Positions 18,472 through 26,957 of a stretch of 64,000 nucleotides of DNA are shown here, one piece after another (the stretch's first letter is position 1; the number at the start of each line of letters is the position of its first letter). The notes under the pieces were generated by a model that was not told where the DNA came from, ran no database searches, and was given only the letters and a program-made list of their open reading frames with translations. Location of the stretch: contig JAKSTN010000002.1 in assembly GCA_024402535.1 (NCBI GenBank), positions 62,001-126,000 on the forward strand. The letters run 5' to 3'. Position numbers and translations under genes: made by a program. Source of the stretch: Treponema sp. (lineage in GTDB: Bacteria > Spirochaetota > Spirochaetia > Treponematales > Treponemataceae).

Positions 18472-20085
18472 CTATTTAATCTTTCTTAAGAAAGCATCTT
18501 TGAATCCGTTAGCCTTGAATCGGGCAAGAACAGTTCCGTATTCATCGATTGAAAGTGGTCCAACCATAACCTGCTTTGCTGTACCGCTGGCTGTTGGTAC
18601 CAGAACGATTGGATAATGCTTTCCGTATTTATTGATGATTTCTTCAATATTTGCTTTATCACGGAGCACTGCAATCTGGATGTAATATTTTCCGGAAATC
18701 AGGTCAGAAAGACTTCCTACTGTGTATTTTTCAAAGTCATCAGCTGGTTTTGGAGCTGGTACAACTACTGATTCAACAGGAGCAGGTATTACTTCAGCAA
18801 CAAGTTCTTCAGCAGGTGTTTCTTCTACAGCCGGTGTTTCATCAACCACTTCAACTTCATCTTCTTCTACAACAGGAGCAGCAACAGATTCTTTTACTGG
18901 AGGGAAATCGTCTGCAGGAACCAGAACAATAGCGTCATATTCTTCTGTTTCCTCTTCATATTCTTCAGTTTCTTCATCTGCTGCAAGTTCTTCTTCTTCA
19001 ACAGCTGTTTCAGGTTCAACTTCAGGTTCAACTTCAGATTCTTCTTCTGATTCTGATTCAAGGCTTTCAAGACCTTCAGCTTCGATAAATTCACTTTCAG
19101 GGGCCTGTTCTTCTTCTAATTCTTCTTCAGCAAAATCATCTGATTCTTCCTCAAAAGTTTCTTCTGATTCTTCTTCGAAATCGGCAGGAGCTTCTTCTTC
19201 GTATGCTTCGCCATCAAGTTCTTCTTCAGGATCTGTAAATTCTTCTTCGTCTTCTTCAAGGAAAGAATCATCTTCAGTTTCTTCTTCAGTTTCTTCTTCA
19301 AAATCAGCTGGAGCTTCTTCTTCGTATGCTTCACTTTCAAGTTCTTCTTCAGAATCTTCTTCTACGTATTCGTCAGCACCATCATCAGAATAAGCCTCTT
19401 CTTCAGCTTCTTCTTCAAAGTCCTCAGGAGCTTCATCAGTAAAGGCTTCTGCTTCAGGAGCTTCTTCTTCGGCAGGTGCAAGTTCTTCTTCTGTGAATTC
19501 TTCATCTGTAAATTCTTCATCTGCAGGTTCTTCAAAGAATTCTTCCTGAGCTTCTTCAGTTTCTGCTTCAACAGCTGCAGATTCTTCAAAAGCTGCTTCA
19601 GGCTGTGAAGTTTCTTCGTCAACTGGAGCCGATTCTTCCTCTACAGGCACAGTTTCTTCAGTTACAGGTGCCGGCTTCTCTTCTTCAACGGCAACCGGAG
19701 TATCTCCTGATTTTGCAATTACAGCTGTACCGAAAACTCTTTCATCCTGTCCGGTTCTTTTTGTAATTTTTACTATATTGTTTGAGTTTTTCTCAATTCC
19801 TACGGCTTTTGCAGCTTCTGGGGAAAGCATGATTGCAACACCTTCAGATGAATCCAGGGCTCCGATTACAAGAATATCAACAGTTGCATTTCCGGAAATA
19901 TTTGTAACACTAAGTACATCTCCCGGAAGATATCCTACAGTCTTTGCAAAAAGCCCTTCTGGAAACTGTCCTTCATCTGCAACAACAGCACGCCCGTCTA
20001 AAGACGGACTGAAAGACGCAAAAAGAGTACAAACTGCAAGAACAACTGCAAATTTTGCGATTAATTTTGAAATTTTAGTCTTCAT
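18472..20085 (-). CDS. envelope protein: RlpA-like barrel, long acidic repeat region, SPOR domain
   Basis: A 537-residue exported protein. Residues 1-25 are a signal peptide. Residues about 28-120 (FAKTVGYLPGDVLSVTN, SPEAAKAVGI) resemble the double-psi beta-barrel of RlpA-type proteins. Residues about 125-440 are dominated by Glu, Asp, Ala and Pro, with a near-perfect repeat. The last ~75 residues form a SPOR domain (YYIQIAVLRDKANIEE, ending FKDAFLRKIK), a fold that binds glycan strands stripped of stem peptides at division sites. The acidic region could span the periplasm or keep the barrel away from the wall; this is inference. The small exported protein gene ends 11 bases upstream. A terminator follows. 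Confidence 0.85.
   Translation of the reverse strand: MKTKISKLIAKFAVVLAVCTLFASFSPSLDGRAVVADEGQFPEGLFAKTVGYLPGDVLSVTNISGNATVDILVIGALDSSEGVAIMLSPEAAKAVGIEKNSNNIVKITKRTGQDERVFGTAVIAKSGDTPVAVEEEKPAPVTEETVPVEEESAPVDEETSQPEAAFEESAAVEAETEEAQEEFFEEPADEEFTDEEFTEEELAPAEEEAPEAEAFTDEAPEDFEEEAEEEAYSDDGADEYVEEDSEEELESEAYEEEAPADFEEETEEETEDDSFLEEDEEEFTDPEEELDGEAYEEEAPADFEEESEETFEEESDDFAEEELEEEQAPESEFIEAEGLESLESESEEESEVEPEVEPETAVEEEELAADEETEEYEEETEEYDAIVLVPADDFPPVKESVAAPVVEEDEVEVVDETPAVEETPAEELVAEVIPAPVESVVVPAPKPADDFEKYTVGSLSDLISGKYYIQIAVLRDKANIEEIINKYGKHYPIVLVPTASGTAKQVMVGPLSIDEYGTVLARFKANGFKDAFLRKIK
19140..19350 (-). repeat. acidic repeat inside the SPOR-domain protein gene
   Basis: Two copies of a segment encoding EAYEEEAPADFEEE lie about 123 bases (41 codons) apart, around 19172-19210 and 19295-19333, within a longer GAA/GAAG-type low-complexity tract. 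Such tracts tend to change length by slippage or unequal recombination. Confidence 0.7.
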
Positions 20086-20096
20086 ATCCCACCACC

Positions 20097-20591
20097 TTAT
20101 AAAGCTTTCTGAATATCTTTAATCAAAGAAGCCGCTGAAAGCCTGATATTTTCATCACTTCCAGGACGTTTCTCGCTTCCTTTGACAGAACTTGTTTTTA
20201 ATGTTTCTCCAGATGATACATTAAGCATCACCCAGTCTATATGGTCCAGACGACACTGAGTTGCATCCTGAACTCCTTTATTTGTTGAAGAATCGTAAAA
20301 AAGTTTCACTTGTACAAAATAATCCGAAGATCCGTCAAAAGCTTCTCCAAAACCAGTGTGAAACAGATCTGCATCCGTTTCATCTGAATCTGAAACCTGT
20401 GCCAGAGAATTTGTAACAATAAATCCTTTAGAAAAGAATCCGTTCATCAATTCATCTTCTACCAGCAATGACTGTTCGCTTACATAATCCAGAGCGCCGT
20501 TGTGCTGGACAATCTGAATTGAAATCTGACCTGCAAAGCACAATCCTGCAAGAAGGAAAGCTGCAATGCACGAAACAATCTTTTTCCCCAT
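20097..20591 (-). CDS. small exported protein, unknown function
   Basis: A 164-residue protein with a clear signal peptide (MGKKIVSCIAAFLLAGLCFAG, cleavage after CFA-G). The mature part contains no motif I recognise. Its mix of short beta strands (FVQVKLFYDSS, WVMLNVSSGE) and a final helix looks like a small periplasmic alpha/beta domain. It is followed after 11 bases by the SPOR-domain gene, so a cell-envelope role is likely but unproven. The divergent sugar operon starts 128 bases away on the other strand. Confidence 0.7.
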   Translation of the reverse strand: MGKKIVSCIAAFLLAGLCFAGQISIQIVQHNGALDYVSEQSLLVEDELMNGFFSKGFIVTNSLAQVSDSDETDADLFHTGFGEAFDGSSDYFVQVKLFYDSSTNKGVQDATQCRLDHIDWVMLNVSSGETLKTSSVKGSEKRPGSDENIRLSAASLIKDIQKAL

Positions 20592-20670
20592 AAAATTACC
20601 CCAATATTTTTTTCTTGGTCGTCATTTTATCATCGGTTTTTTATGATTTTTGTTTAGAGAAATTTGAAGG

Positions 20671-20700
20671 TTTTCAGAATATTAGTACTTGTGATATACT
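20671..20700 (+). promoter_or_regulatory. predicted promoter of the sugar/XDH-like operon
   Basis: A -10 box TATACT (20695-20700) is preceded by a weak -35 box TTTTCA (20671-20676) at 18-base spacing. An AAGGG ribosome-binding site precedes the ATG at 20720. Confidence 0.4.
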
Positions 20701-20719
20701 TTTATAAGGGTGATTTAAA

Positions 20720-22168
20720 ATGGGTGAGAAAAAGAATGTTTACATTATCGGAGCAGGCTTTGCAGGCCAGACAATTGCCGATGATATTAAACGAAAAAAA
20801 GTTTTCGGCAATGTTGCCGCTTTTCTTGATGACGACGAAAATCTTATAGGAAAAACAATAGAAGGCGTGCCTGTTTTCGGCCCGATTTCACAGGCTGCTC
20901 CCCTCCTCAGAAATACTTTAAATGACGATGCAATTATTGCAATTCCTTCAGCACCGGTGGAACGAATCCGCGAAATTTATGAAACTTTGAGTAAATCAGG
21001 TTTCTTCCATATACGTATTCTTCCAAGTGTAAGCCAGATTGTAAACGGAACGGCTCATCTGGTTCAGACCCGCGAAATAAATCCTCTGGATATTCTTGGA
21101 CGCACACCAATCACTATTCAGCTCCGGGAAAGTCTGAATTACCTCCGTGGTAAACGAGTCCTTATTACAGGAGCCGGTGGATCCATCGGTTCTGAAATTT
21201 CCCGCCAGCTTTTAAGCGGTGGTGCTGAACGCATTTACCTTTTCGGTCACGGGGAAAATTCCATTGTTGCCATTTACCGTGAACTTATGGTTTTACAAAA
21301 AGAAGGCGTCGGTGAAAAAGCAACAGTTGTACCGATTATCGGGGATATGAAAGACCGTGCCTACGTGGACTACATCATCAAGCAGACAAAATGTGACGTT
21401 ATTTTCCACTGTGCCGCTTACAAGCACGTAGACATGATGGAAGCAAATCCTGTGGCCGTTATGGAAAACAACGTTCTTGGCACAAAGAACCTTCTGGATG
21501 CCGCATTGAAACACAACGTTTCCCGATTTGTTCTTATTTCAACAGACAAAGCAGTAAGTCCTGTCTGTACCTACGGTTTTTCAAAAATGCTGTGTGAAAA
21601 ACTTATTCTGGATGCCAGCCGTAAAACCAGCGGCAACCAGGCCTTCATGTTTGTAAGATTCGGAAATGTACTTGGAAGCCGCGGTTCAATTCTGCCTCTC
21701 TTCCAGAACCAGATAAAAAACGGCGGTCCTGTTACTGTAACAGACCCGAATATGGTCCGCTACTTTATGACAATTCCTGAAGCCTGTTCCCTGGTTCTGG
21801 AAGCCGGCGGTCACGGAGAAAACGGCCGCAGTTATCTTCTGGACATGGGAGATCCTATCCGCATTCTGGAACTTGCAGAACAGATCATCCGGTTCTCAGG
21901 TCTTGAACCATACAAGGACATCGACATTAAAATCATCGGGGCAAGACCCGGCGAAAGACTTGATGAACCTTTATGGCTTAAAGAAGAAAATCCGGAAGCC
22001 ACAGAATTCCCAAAAATCCTTAAACTGGTAAACCTGCCTTGGGACAGCGACAGACTTTCAGCTTTTATTGAAAAGCTGGAACCAATCTGTCATTACACAG
22101 AAGGAAAAGAAGACCTTTACAGAAACAAGGATGCTTTAAAAACTTTAATTCAAGGAGAAACAAACTGA
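20720..22168 (+). CDS. NDP-sugar 4,6-dehydratase/epimerase of the CapD/FlaA1 group, soluble form
   Basis: A 482-residue protein with two nucleotide-binding domains: an N-terminal Rossmann-like domain (about 5-130, GAGFAGQT) as in the sensor part of CapD-type proteins, and an extended SDR domain starting GAGGSIGSE (151-159). The catalytic set is Ser/Thr274-275, Lys277 in STDKAV, and Tyr285-x3-Lys289. Tyr is retained, as in FlaA1, where long WbpM-type enzymes have Met. No transmembrane helices are present, unlike the full-length CapD form. Relatives make UDP-4-keto-6-deoxy sugars, the first step to pseudaminic, legionaminic or bacillosamine-type sugars. It heads a five-gene plus-strand operon. 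Confidence 0.87.
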   Translation: MGEKKNVYIIGAGFAGQTIADDIKRKKVFGNVAAFLDDDENLIGKTIEGVPVFGPISQAAPLLRNTLNDDAIIAIPSAPVERIREIYETLSKSGFFHIRILPSVSQIVNGTAHLVQTREINPLDILGRTPITIQLRESLNYLRGKRVLITGAGGSIGSEISRQLLSGGAERIYLFGHGENSIVAIYRELMVLQKEGVGEKATVVPIIGDMKDRAYVDYIIKQTKCDVIFHCAAYKHVDMMEANPVAVMENNVLGTKNLLDAALKHNVSRFVLISTDKAVSPVCTYGFSKMLCEKLILDASRKTSGNQAFMFVRFGNVLGSRGSILPLFQNQIKNGGPVTVTDPNMVRYFMTIPEACSLVLEAGGHGENGRSYLLDMGDPIRILELAEQIIRFSGLEPYKDIDIKIIGARPGERLDEPLWLKEENPEATEFPKILKLVNLPWDSDRLSAFIEKLEPICHYTEGKEDLYRNKDALKTLIQGETN

Positions 22169-22195
22169 AAATCTTTTCAGTAAAACCCTAAATAT

Positions 22196-23401
22196 ATGTC
22201 AGATATAAAAGTTCCTTTTCACAAAGCCGCAATAACAAAAGATGAAGAAGAAGCTGTCCTTGAAGTTCTCCGCTCAGGCTGGCTCACCACAGGAAAATGG
22301 ACCCTGGAATTTGAAAAAAAATTTTCAGAGTTTATGAACCGTGGAAACAAAGAAGGCGACAAAGATGTTATCTCCCTTGCAGTAAACTCAAATACCAGCG
22401 GTATGATTCTTGCCATGGAAGCCTGCGGAGTAAAACAGGGAAAGGCTGTAATCACAACTCCATATACATTTGTCTCAACTGCAACCTGTGCACGCCACCT
22501 GAATGCAGACGTTTACTTTGCCGATGTTGAAGAAACATCCTATTCAATTGATCCAGACAAAATAGAAGAAATCCTTAAAAAAGATACTGAAAGCGGAGAG
22601 CACAAAGTTTGCGCAATCGTTCCGGTTCACTTTGCAGGAAACCTGTGCAACATGAAGGCCATTAACGCCCTGGCAGAAAAATATTCCACTCCAGAAAATC
22701 ATATTTATGTAATTGAAGACGCCGCACATTCCTTCCCTTCTAAAACAGAAAACGGTTACGGCGGCTGTCTTGGTGACATCGGCGTTTTTAGTTTTTATGT
22801 AACAAAAACTATTACCACTGCCGAAGGCGGAATGATTACCACAAGGAATCCAGACCTGGCCCGCCGCATGACCACAATGCGCATGCACGGCATGGACCGC
22901 ACAACCTGGGACCGTTACACAAGTCCCCGTGCTTCCTGGGAATATGACATCATAGCTCCAGGTTACAAATTCAACCTTCCTGATGTTCTTTCAGCCATCG
23001 GGGTTAAGCAGCTTGAACGGGCTGAACTATTTTATGACCAGCGACGCCGGATTTTTGAACGCTACAATGAAGCATTCAAAAATCTTTCATACATTACGCT
23101 TCCGCCGGATGATGAAGGAAACTCTGCACACCTTTACCCTCTCCGTATAAACGAAAACTGTAAATATTCAAGACTGGAAGCTGCAAAAAAATTCCAGGCT
23201 GCAGGCATGGGTATCAGCGTTCACTTTATTCCTATTTTCCATTTCACCTACTGGCAGGAACTGTATCCAGATTTCAGAGCAGAAAATTTTCCAAATGCTG
23301 AAAAACAGTATTCTCAGACTATCTCACTTCCAATCTGGCCTGACATGTCAGAGGAAGATATCAAGTTTGTAATTGAACAGGTAAAATCACTTTCCGAATA
23401 A
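22196..23401 (+). CDS. DegT/DnrJ/EryC1 family sugar aminotransferase
   Basis: A PLP-dependent aminotransferase (401 residues) acting on keto-sugars. The internal aldimine Lys is K204 in SFYVTKTITTAEGG, the PLP-stacking region IEDAAHS is at 173-179, and the C-terminal PPDDEGNSAHLYPLR part is typical. After a 4,6-dehydratase it would install an amino group at C4, as PseC or LegC does. It lies 27 bases after the dehydratase gene and 18 before the molybdo-hydroxylase-like gene. Confidence 0.9.
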   Translation: MSDIKVPFHKAAITKDEEEAVLEVLRSGWLTTGKWTLEFEKKFSEFMNRGNKEGDKDVISLAVNSNTSGMILAMEACGVKQGKAVITTPYTFVSTATCARHLNADVYFADVEETSYSIDPDKIEEILKKDTESGEHKVCAIVPVHFAGNLCNMKAINALAEKYSTPENHIYVIEDAAHSFPSKTENGYGGCLGDIGVFSFYVTKTITTAEGGMITTRNPDLARRMTTMRMHGMDRTTWDRYTSPRASWEYDIIAPGYKFNLPDVLSAIGVKQLERAELFYDQRRRIFERYNEAFKNLSYITLPPDDEGNSAHLYPLRINENCKYSRLEAAKKFQAAGMGISVHFIPIFHFTYWQELYPDFRAENFPNAEKQYSQTISLPIWPDMSEEDIKFVIEQVKSLSE

Positions 23402-23419
23402 TAAGAAACAGGAAGAACC

Positions 23420-25705
23420 ATGGCAAAGAAAAAAGTAGAACCGACAGTAAAGACATTTTCTCTTGAAGCAAAAGATTTTTATTCAGATTATTCAGCAGAA
23501 AACATGCTTTACGGCTGTCTTATACGAAGTCCCGCCAGTACCGGAAAAGTTGAAAGCATAAACATTCCGGATCTTCCTGAAAATTATTTTCTTTTCACCG
23601 CAAAAGATATTCCAGGTTCAAACAACGTAACTATAAATGATGAAACATTTCAGATTTTTGCCCAGAACAATGTTTCGTATAAAGGTGAAGTACTTGGAAT
23701 AATTGTGGGAGAGAATCTTGAAAAAGTGGAAGAGCTGGCAGATTCTGCTGAAATCTCCTTTGACATTGACTCTCTTGAAAGTGCGTTCCTTTCAGTTGAA
23801 AAAAAATACAAACATCCTGCAATCAATATTTCAGGAAAAAGACGTCCTTCTGTTGCCGACATCAAAAGTCTTGTAGAAGAATTCAACGATCTTCCTTCTC
23901 TTGATACAGTCCAGACTTCCCGCGGCCGCGTAAAAACTGATGAAGGAAGAATAATTGCAGACAGAACAATACGTACAGGACTTTATAAATCTACTTCAGT
24001 CGAAAAAGCTGAACTGGAACTTTTCTCAGATGGCGTCATTGAATTTTCAGAAACCCGTGAGCTTTCACAGGTGGACTCCCTGTGGCAGGAAACAAGCGGT
24101 GCTTTCTGTACATGGAATAAAGATGAGCTTCATGTTTATACAGCAACAAAATGGGCATACTTAATTCAAGATGTTCTCTGTCAGGCTCTGAACTTAAGTG
24201 AAGAAAAAATCTTCATACATAAAACAAAAACCTCAGGGATGTATTCAAATGGAATCTGGAAAAATGCAGTTCTTTCGACCCAGGTTGCAGCAGCATCGTT
24301 TCTGACAGGAAAACCTGTAAAACTGGTTTATTCCCAGAGCGAAGAAAATGATTTCATGAAACCTGGAGTAATTTCCACTTACACATTTAGAACCGGAGTA
24401 ACAGAAGACGGAACAATCAATTCCATGAAAATTGAAATTGAAGTGGATGCGGGGTTTGCAAATCCATACGCACAGGAAATTATAGACCGCATTGTTATTG
24501 CCAGTATCGGCCTTTATAAACCAGAAAACCTTTACATTTATGCAAAAGCAGTTACATCAAGTGAACCTCCAACTTCAGTTTACCCAAGAATTATTGACGC
24601 CCAGAGTTTTTTCGCTCTCGAAAGCCATATTCAGGAAATTGCAGAAGAACTGAGACTTAACCCGAATGAATTCCGTCTTAAGAATATGGAAACCCGGAAA
24701 AAAACATTTCCTGTCTCAATTCCAGTAAACTCCGTAAACGAAGTTCTTGAGCAGTCTATAAAAGAAAGTGACTTCAACAGAAAATTTTTCAGTTTCAAAA
24801 TAAATGCTGAAAAACGGGCAAGAAGCAACTCTACTACATTCTTTGCACTTCCGCTGCGAGGAATTGGTTTTTCTTGCGCCTATGACGGTTCAGGTTACTT
24901 CGGACAGACCATATATTCATGCGACCAGAAAATGGAAGTTACTTTCAATTCTCCAGACGACATTGTCATTCACTCAATGAAACCTTCGCTTGTTGTTGAA
25001 AACATCTGGAAAAAAGTTGCTTCCGAAATTCTTCAGGTTGAACCATCGGCTATAAAAATCAATTCTGAATTTCCTGCAAAAGATATTCCCAACATGCCTG
25101 AAGAAACAAGTTCCAATATTTCTGTCATGACTTATCTTCTTTCAAAATGCTGTCAGGACATTCAGAAGAAACGATTCCACTCGCCTCTTCCACTGACTTC
25201 AAAAAAAGCCCTTCCACCTTCAATTAAAAATAAATGGAATAACGAAAGTTTCTCAGGAACACCATTCCATGCTGCAAGTTTTGCATCGGTCGTAATTGAA
25301 GTAGAACTGGATCCTTATACTTACATGGAAAAAATCAAGGGACTCTGGATGACTGTAAGCTGCGGCCAGCTCTTTGACAAAAAAGCTGCAGAACGCACCT
25401 TAAAACTTGCAATCCAGCAGGAACTTCTTACTCTTGTTGAAAACTCAAAAGTTCAATGTGAAAGCATAAAAATCTTCTTCGTCACTTCCGACGAAACTCC
25501 AGGACAGATTGGCGAACTGGTTCATAATACTGTACCTGCTGCTTTTACCTCGGCTCTCTCACTGGCACTTTCAACTCAGATTACAACACTGCCTGTAAGC
25601 CAGAGCCTGATTTACGAAGAAATCAAGCAGCGTGAAATTGAAGTAAAAGCCGAAATAAACCAGGAACAGGAGGCTTCTGCAAATGAAAATACAAATGAAA
25701 ATTAA
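23420..25705 (+). CDS. xanthine dehydrogenase-family large subunit, divergent at the cofactor site
   Basis: A 761-residue relative of the molybdopterin-binding subunit of xanthine dehydrogenase/aldehyde oxidase/CO dehydrogenase. Visible parts are the a/b hammerhead domain (about 18-115) and the large C-terminal domain with EELRLNPNEFRLKN and a late IGELVHNTVPAAFTSAL segment. The latter still holds the Glu position used for catalysis. The usual GGxFGGK-type loop that contacts the molybdenum cofactor appears as TSGMYSNGIWKNA, and the Arg-containing loop as SSEPPTSVYPR. Whether it binds Moco is therefore uncertain. It overlaps the iron-sulfur subunit gene by 23 bases. Confidence 0.78.
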   Translation: MAKKKVEPTVKTFSLEAKDFYSDYSAENMLYGCLIRSPASTGKVESINIPDLPENYFLFTAKDIPGSNNVTINDETFQIFAQNNVSYKGEVLGIIVGENLEKVEELADSAEISFDIDSLESAFLSVEKKYKHPAINISGKRRPSVADIKSLVEEFNDLPSLDTVQTSRGRVKTDEGRIIADRTIRTGLYKSTSVEKAELELFSDGVIEFSETRELSQVDSLWQETSGAFCTWNKDELHVYTATKWAYLIQDVLCQALNLSEEKIFIHKTKTSGMYSNGIWKNAVLSTQVAAASFLTGKPVKLVYSQSEENDFMKPGVISTYTFRTGVTEDGTINSMKIEIEVDAGFANPYAQEIIDRIVIASIGLYKPENLYIYAKAVTSSEPPTSVYPRIIDAQSFFALESHIQEIAEELRLNPNEFRLKNMETRKKTFPVSIPVNSVNEVLEQSIKESDFNRKFFSFKINAEKRARSNSTTFFALPLRGIGFSCAYDGSGYFGQTIYSCDQKMEVTFNSPDDIVIHSMKPSLVVENIWKKVASEILQVEPSAIKINSEFPAKDIPNMPEETSSNISVMTYLLSKCCQDIQKKRFHSPLPLTSKKALPPSIKNKWNNESFSGTPFHAASFASVVIEVELDPYTYMEKIKGLWMTVSCGQLFDKKAAERTLKLAIQQELLTLVENSKVQCESIKIFFVTSDETPGQIGELVHNTVPAAFTSALSLALSTQITTLPVSQSLIYEEIKQREIEVKAEINQEQEASANENTNEN

Positions 25706-26156
25706 TGGAGAAGACATAACACTGGATTGTAATCCGGACAAAAACATGATGAGTATTCTCCGGGAACAAGGATGCCTTTCTGTAAAATCTGGTTGCGAAG
25801 AAGGAATCTGCGGTTCCTGTACAGTTTTACTTGATAATGCACCAGTTCCATCCTGCTGTCTCCCCGCTTCCCTTGCCCGTAACAGCGAAATTGTAACACT
25901 GGAATATTTCAGAAAAAGTCCTGAATACAAAGTAATCTCAAACGGATTCAAAAAAGCAGGAATCACACTTTGCGGATACTGTAACGCGGCAAAAATATTT
26001 GCTGCATATCAGATTATTTCCATTAATAAAAACTTAACCCGTGAAGATATTGCTCTCCAGCTCCAGGGAATAGCTCCCTGCTGCACCGACAAAGATACCC
26101 TCATAAACGGAATAATTTACGCAATCCGCGATTACAATGTAAAAGGAGCTGAATAA
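25683..26156 (+). CDS. 2Fe-2S subunit of the XDH-like complex
   Basis: A 157-residue two-cluster ferredoxin-like subunit (CoxS/XdhC type) that would pass electrons from the large subunit to FAD. The plant-type [2Fe-2S] motif C38-x4-C43-x2-C46-x11-C58 is intact. The second, helical-bundle cluster normally uses CxxC and CxC. Here CGYC (97-100) is present, but the distal pair reads PCC (C133, C134), so one ligand has moved. A strong AGGAGG site nine bases before the ATG fixes the start inside the previous gene. Confidence 0.85.
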   Translation: MKIQMKINGEDITLDCNPDKNMMSILREQGCLSVKSGCEEGICGSCTVLLDNAPVPSCCLPASLARNSEIVTLEYFRKSPEYKVISNGFKKAGITLCGYCNAAKIFAAYQIISINKNLTREDIALQLQGIAPCCTDKDTLINGIIYAIRDYNVKGAE

Positions 26157-26159
26157 TTT

Positions 26160-26957
26160 ATGGCGAAAACTGTTTTCTTTGCAAAAAATTCAAGTGACCT
26201 TTTATATCAGATCAAGACTACAAAAGACCTGGAAATTGTTGGCGGCTGTACACGTGTAGAAGAAATTCCTGACAAATATCTTTCCGTAAGAAAAGTTGAA
26301 GAGCTAAGTAAAATTGAACGTCATGAACGATATATTGATGTAGGTCCCGGTGTAACACTTTCCCAGCTTCTTGCTTTAGGAGAAAACCATCTTCCAAAAG
26401 TTCTGTATGATGCAATCCTTTCTGTTGCAAATCCAAATGTTAGAAACCTTGCAACAATCGGCGGAAACATTCTGGAAACAAATCAGAAACTTACACTTTT
26501 TGCACCTCTTCTGGCTCTGGATACAAGACTGGATTTTGAAAGTTCAAATGATAAAACAAGTATTATGCTTCAGAATTTCAAATCGATTCCTGAAGGTTTC
26601 ATTCTGAAAAACATACACATTCCATTAACTGATGGAGACATTTCGATTTTCCGCCGTACAGGACCTGAGCATTCCATCAATGAAACTTCAGCTTCTTTTG
26701 CATTCATTGCTGAAACTGAAAAAAATACAATTGCGAAAATCTCACTTGCCTTTGCAGGTCCCTTCGCCTTCAGAAGCAAAGATTTTGAAAACCCGCTTTT
26801 GGGCTTACGACTTCCACTTTCAAAAGCAACTGTAAAAGAAATTCAGGAAAGTGCCCGTGATAAATTCAATGAAAGTTCCCGGGATATTATGATGGATGAT
26901 GTTATGAGACAGCAGTTTATTAATCTTGTACGCTACGCCTTTGAACAGCTGATGTAA
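26160..26957 (+). CDS. FAD-binding subunit of the XDH-like complex
   Basis: A 265-residue CoxM/XdhB-type flavoprotein. The FAD pyrophosphate-binding motifs appear as VGGCTRVEE (for VAGGT) and NLATIGGNIL, and a C-terminal CO-dehydrogenase flavoprotein domain follows. It starts three bases after the iron-sulfur subunit gene, so the three subunits are cotranscribed. Its last 25 bases overlap the end of the convergent neuB gene. Confidence 0.85.
   Translation: MAKTVFFAKNSSDLLYQIKTTKDLEIVGGCTRVEEIPDKYLSVRKVEELSKIERHERYIDVGPGVTLSQLLALGENHLPKVLYDAILSVANPNVRNLATIGGNILETNQKLTLFAPLLALDTRLDFESSNDKTSIMLQNFKSIPEGFILKNIHIPLTDGDISIFRRTGPEHSINETSASFAFIAETEKNTIAKISLAFAGPFAFRSKDFENPLLGLRLPLSKATVKEIQESARDKFNESSRDIMMDDVMRQQFINLVRYAFEQLM

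Noticed and set aside
18722-19393. Plus-strand Ser/Thr-rich ORF of 223 codons
   Set aside because: It is the antisense shadow of the Glu-rich repeat in the SPOR-domain gene: GAA/GAG codons read backwards give Ser and Phe. It has no ribosome-binding site or family signature.
25571-25966. Minus-strand ORF of 131 codons across the XDH-like subunit junction
   Set aside because: It is antisense to two well-supported genes and shows no domain.
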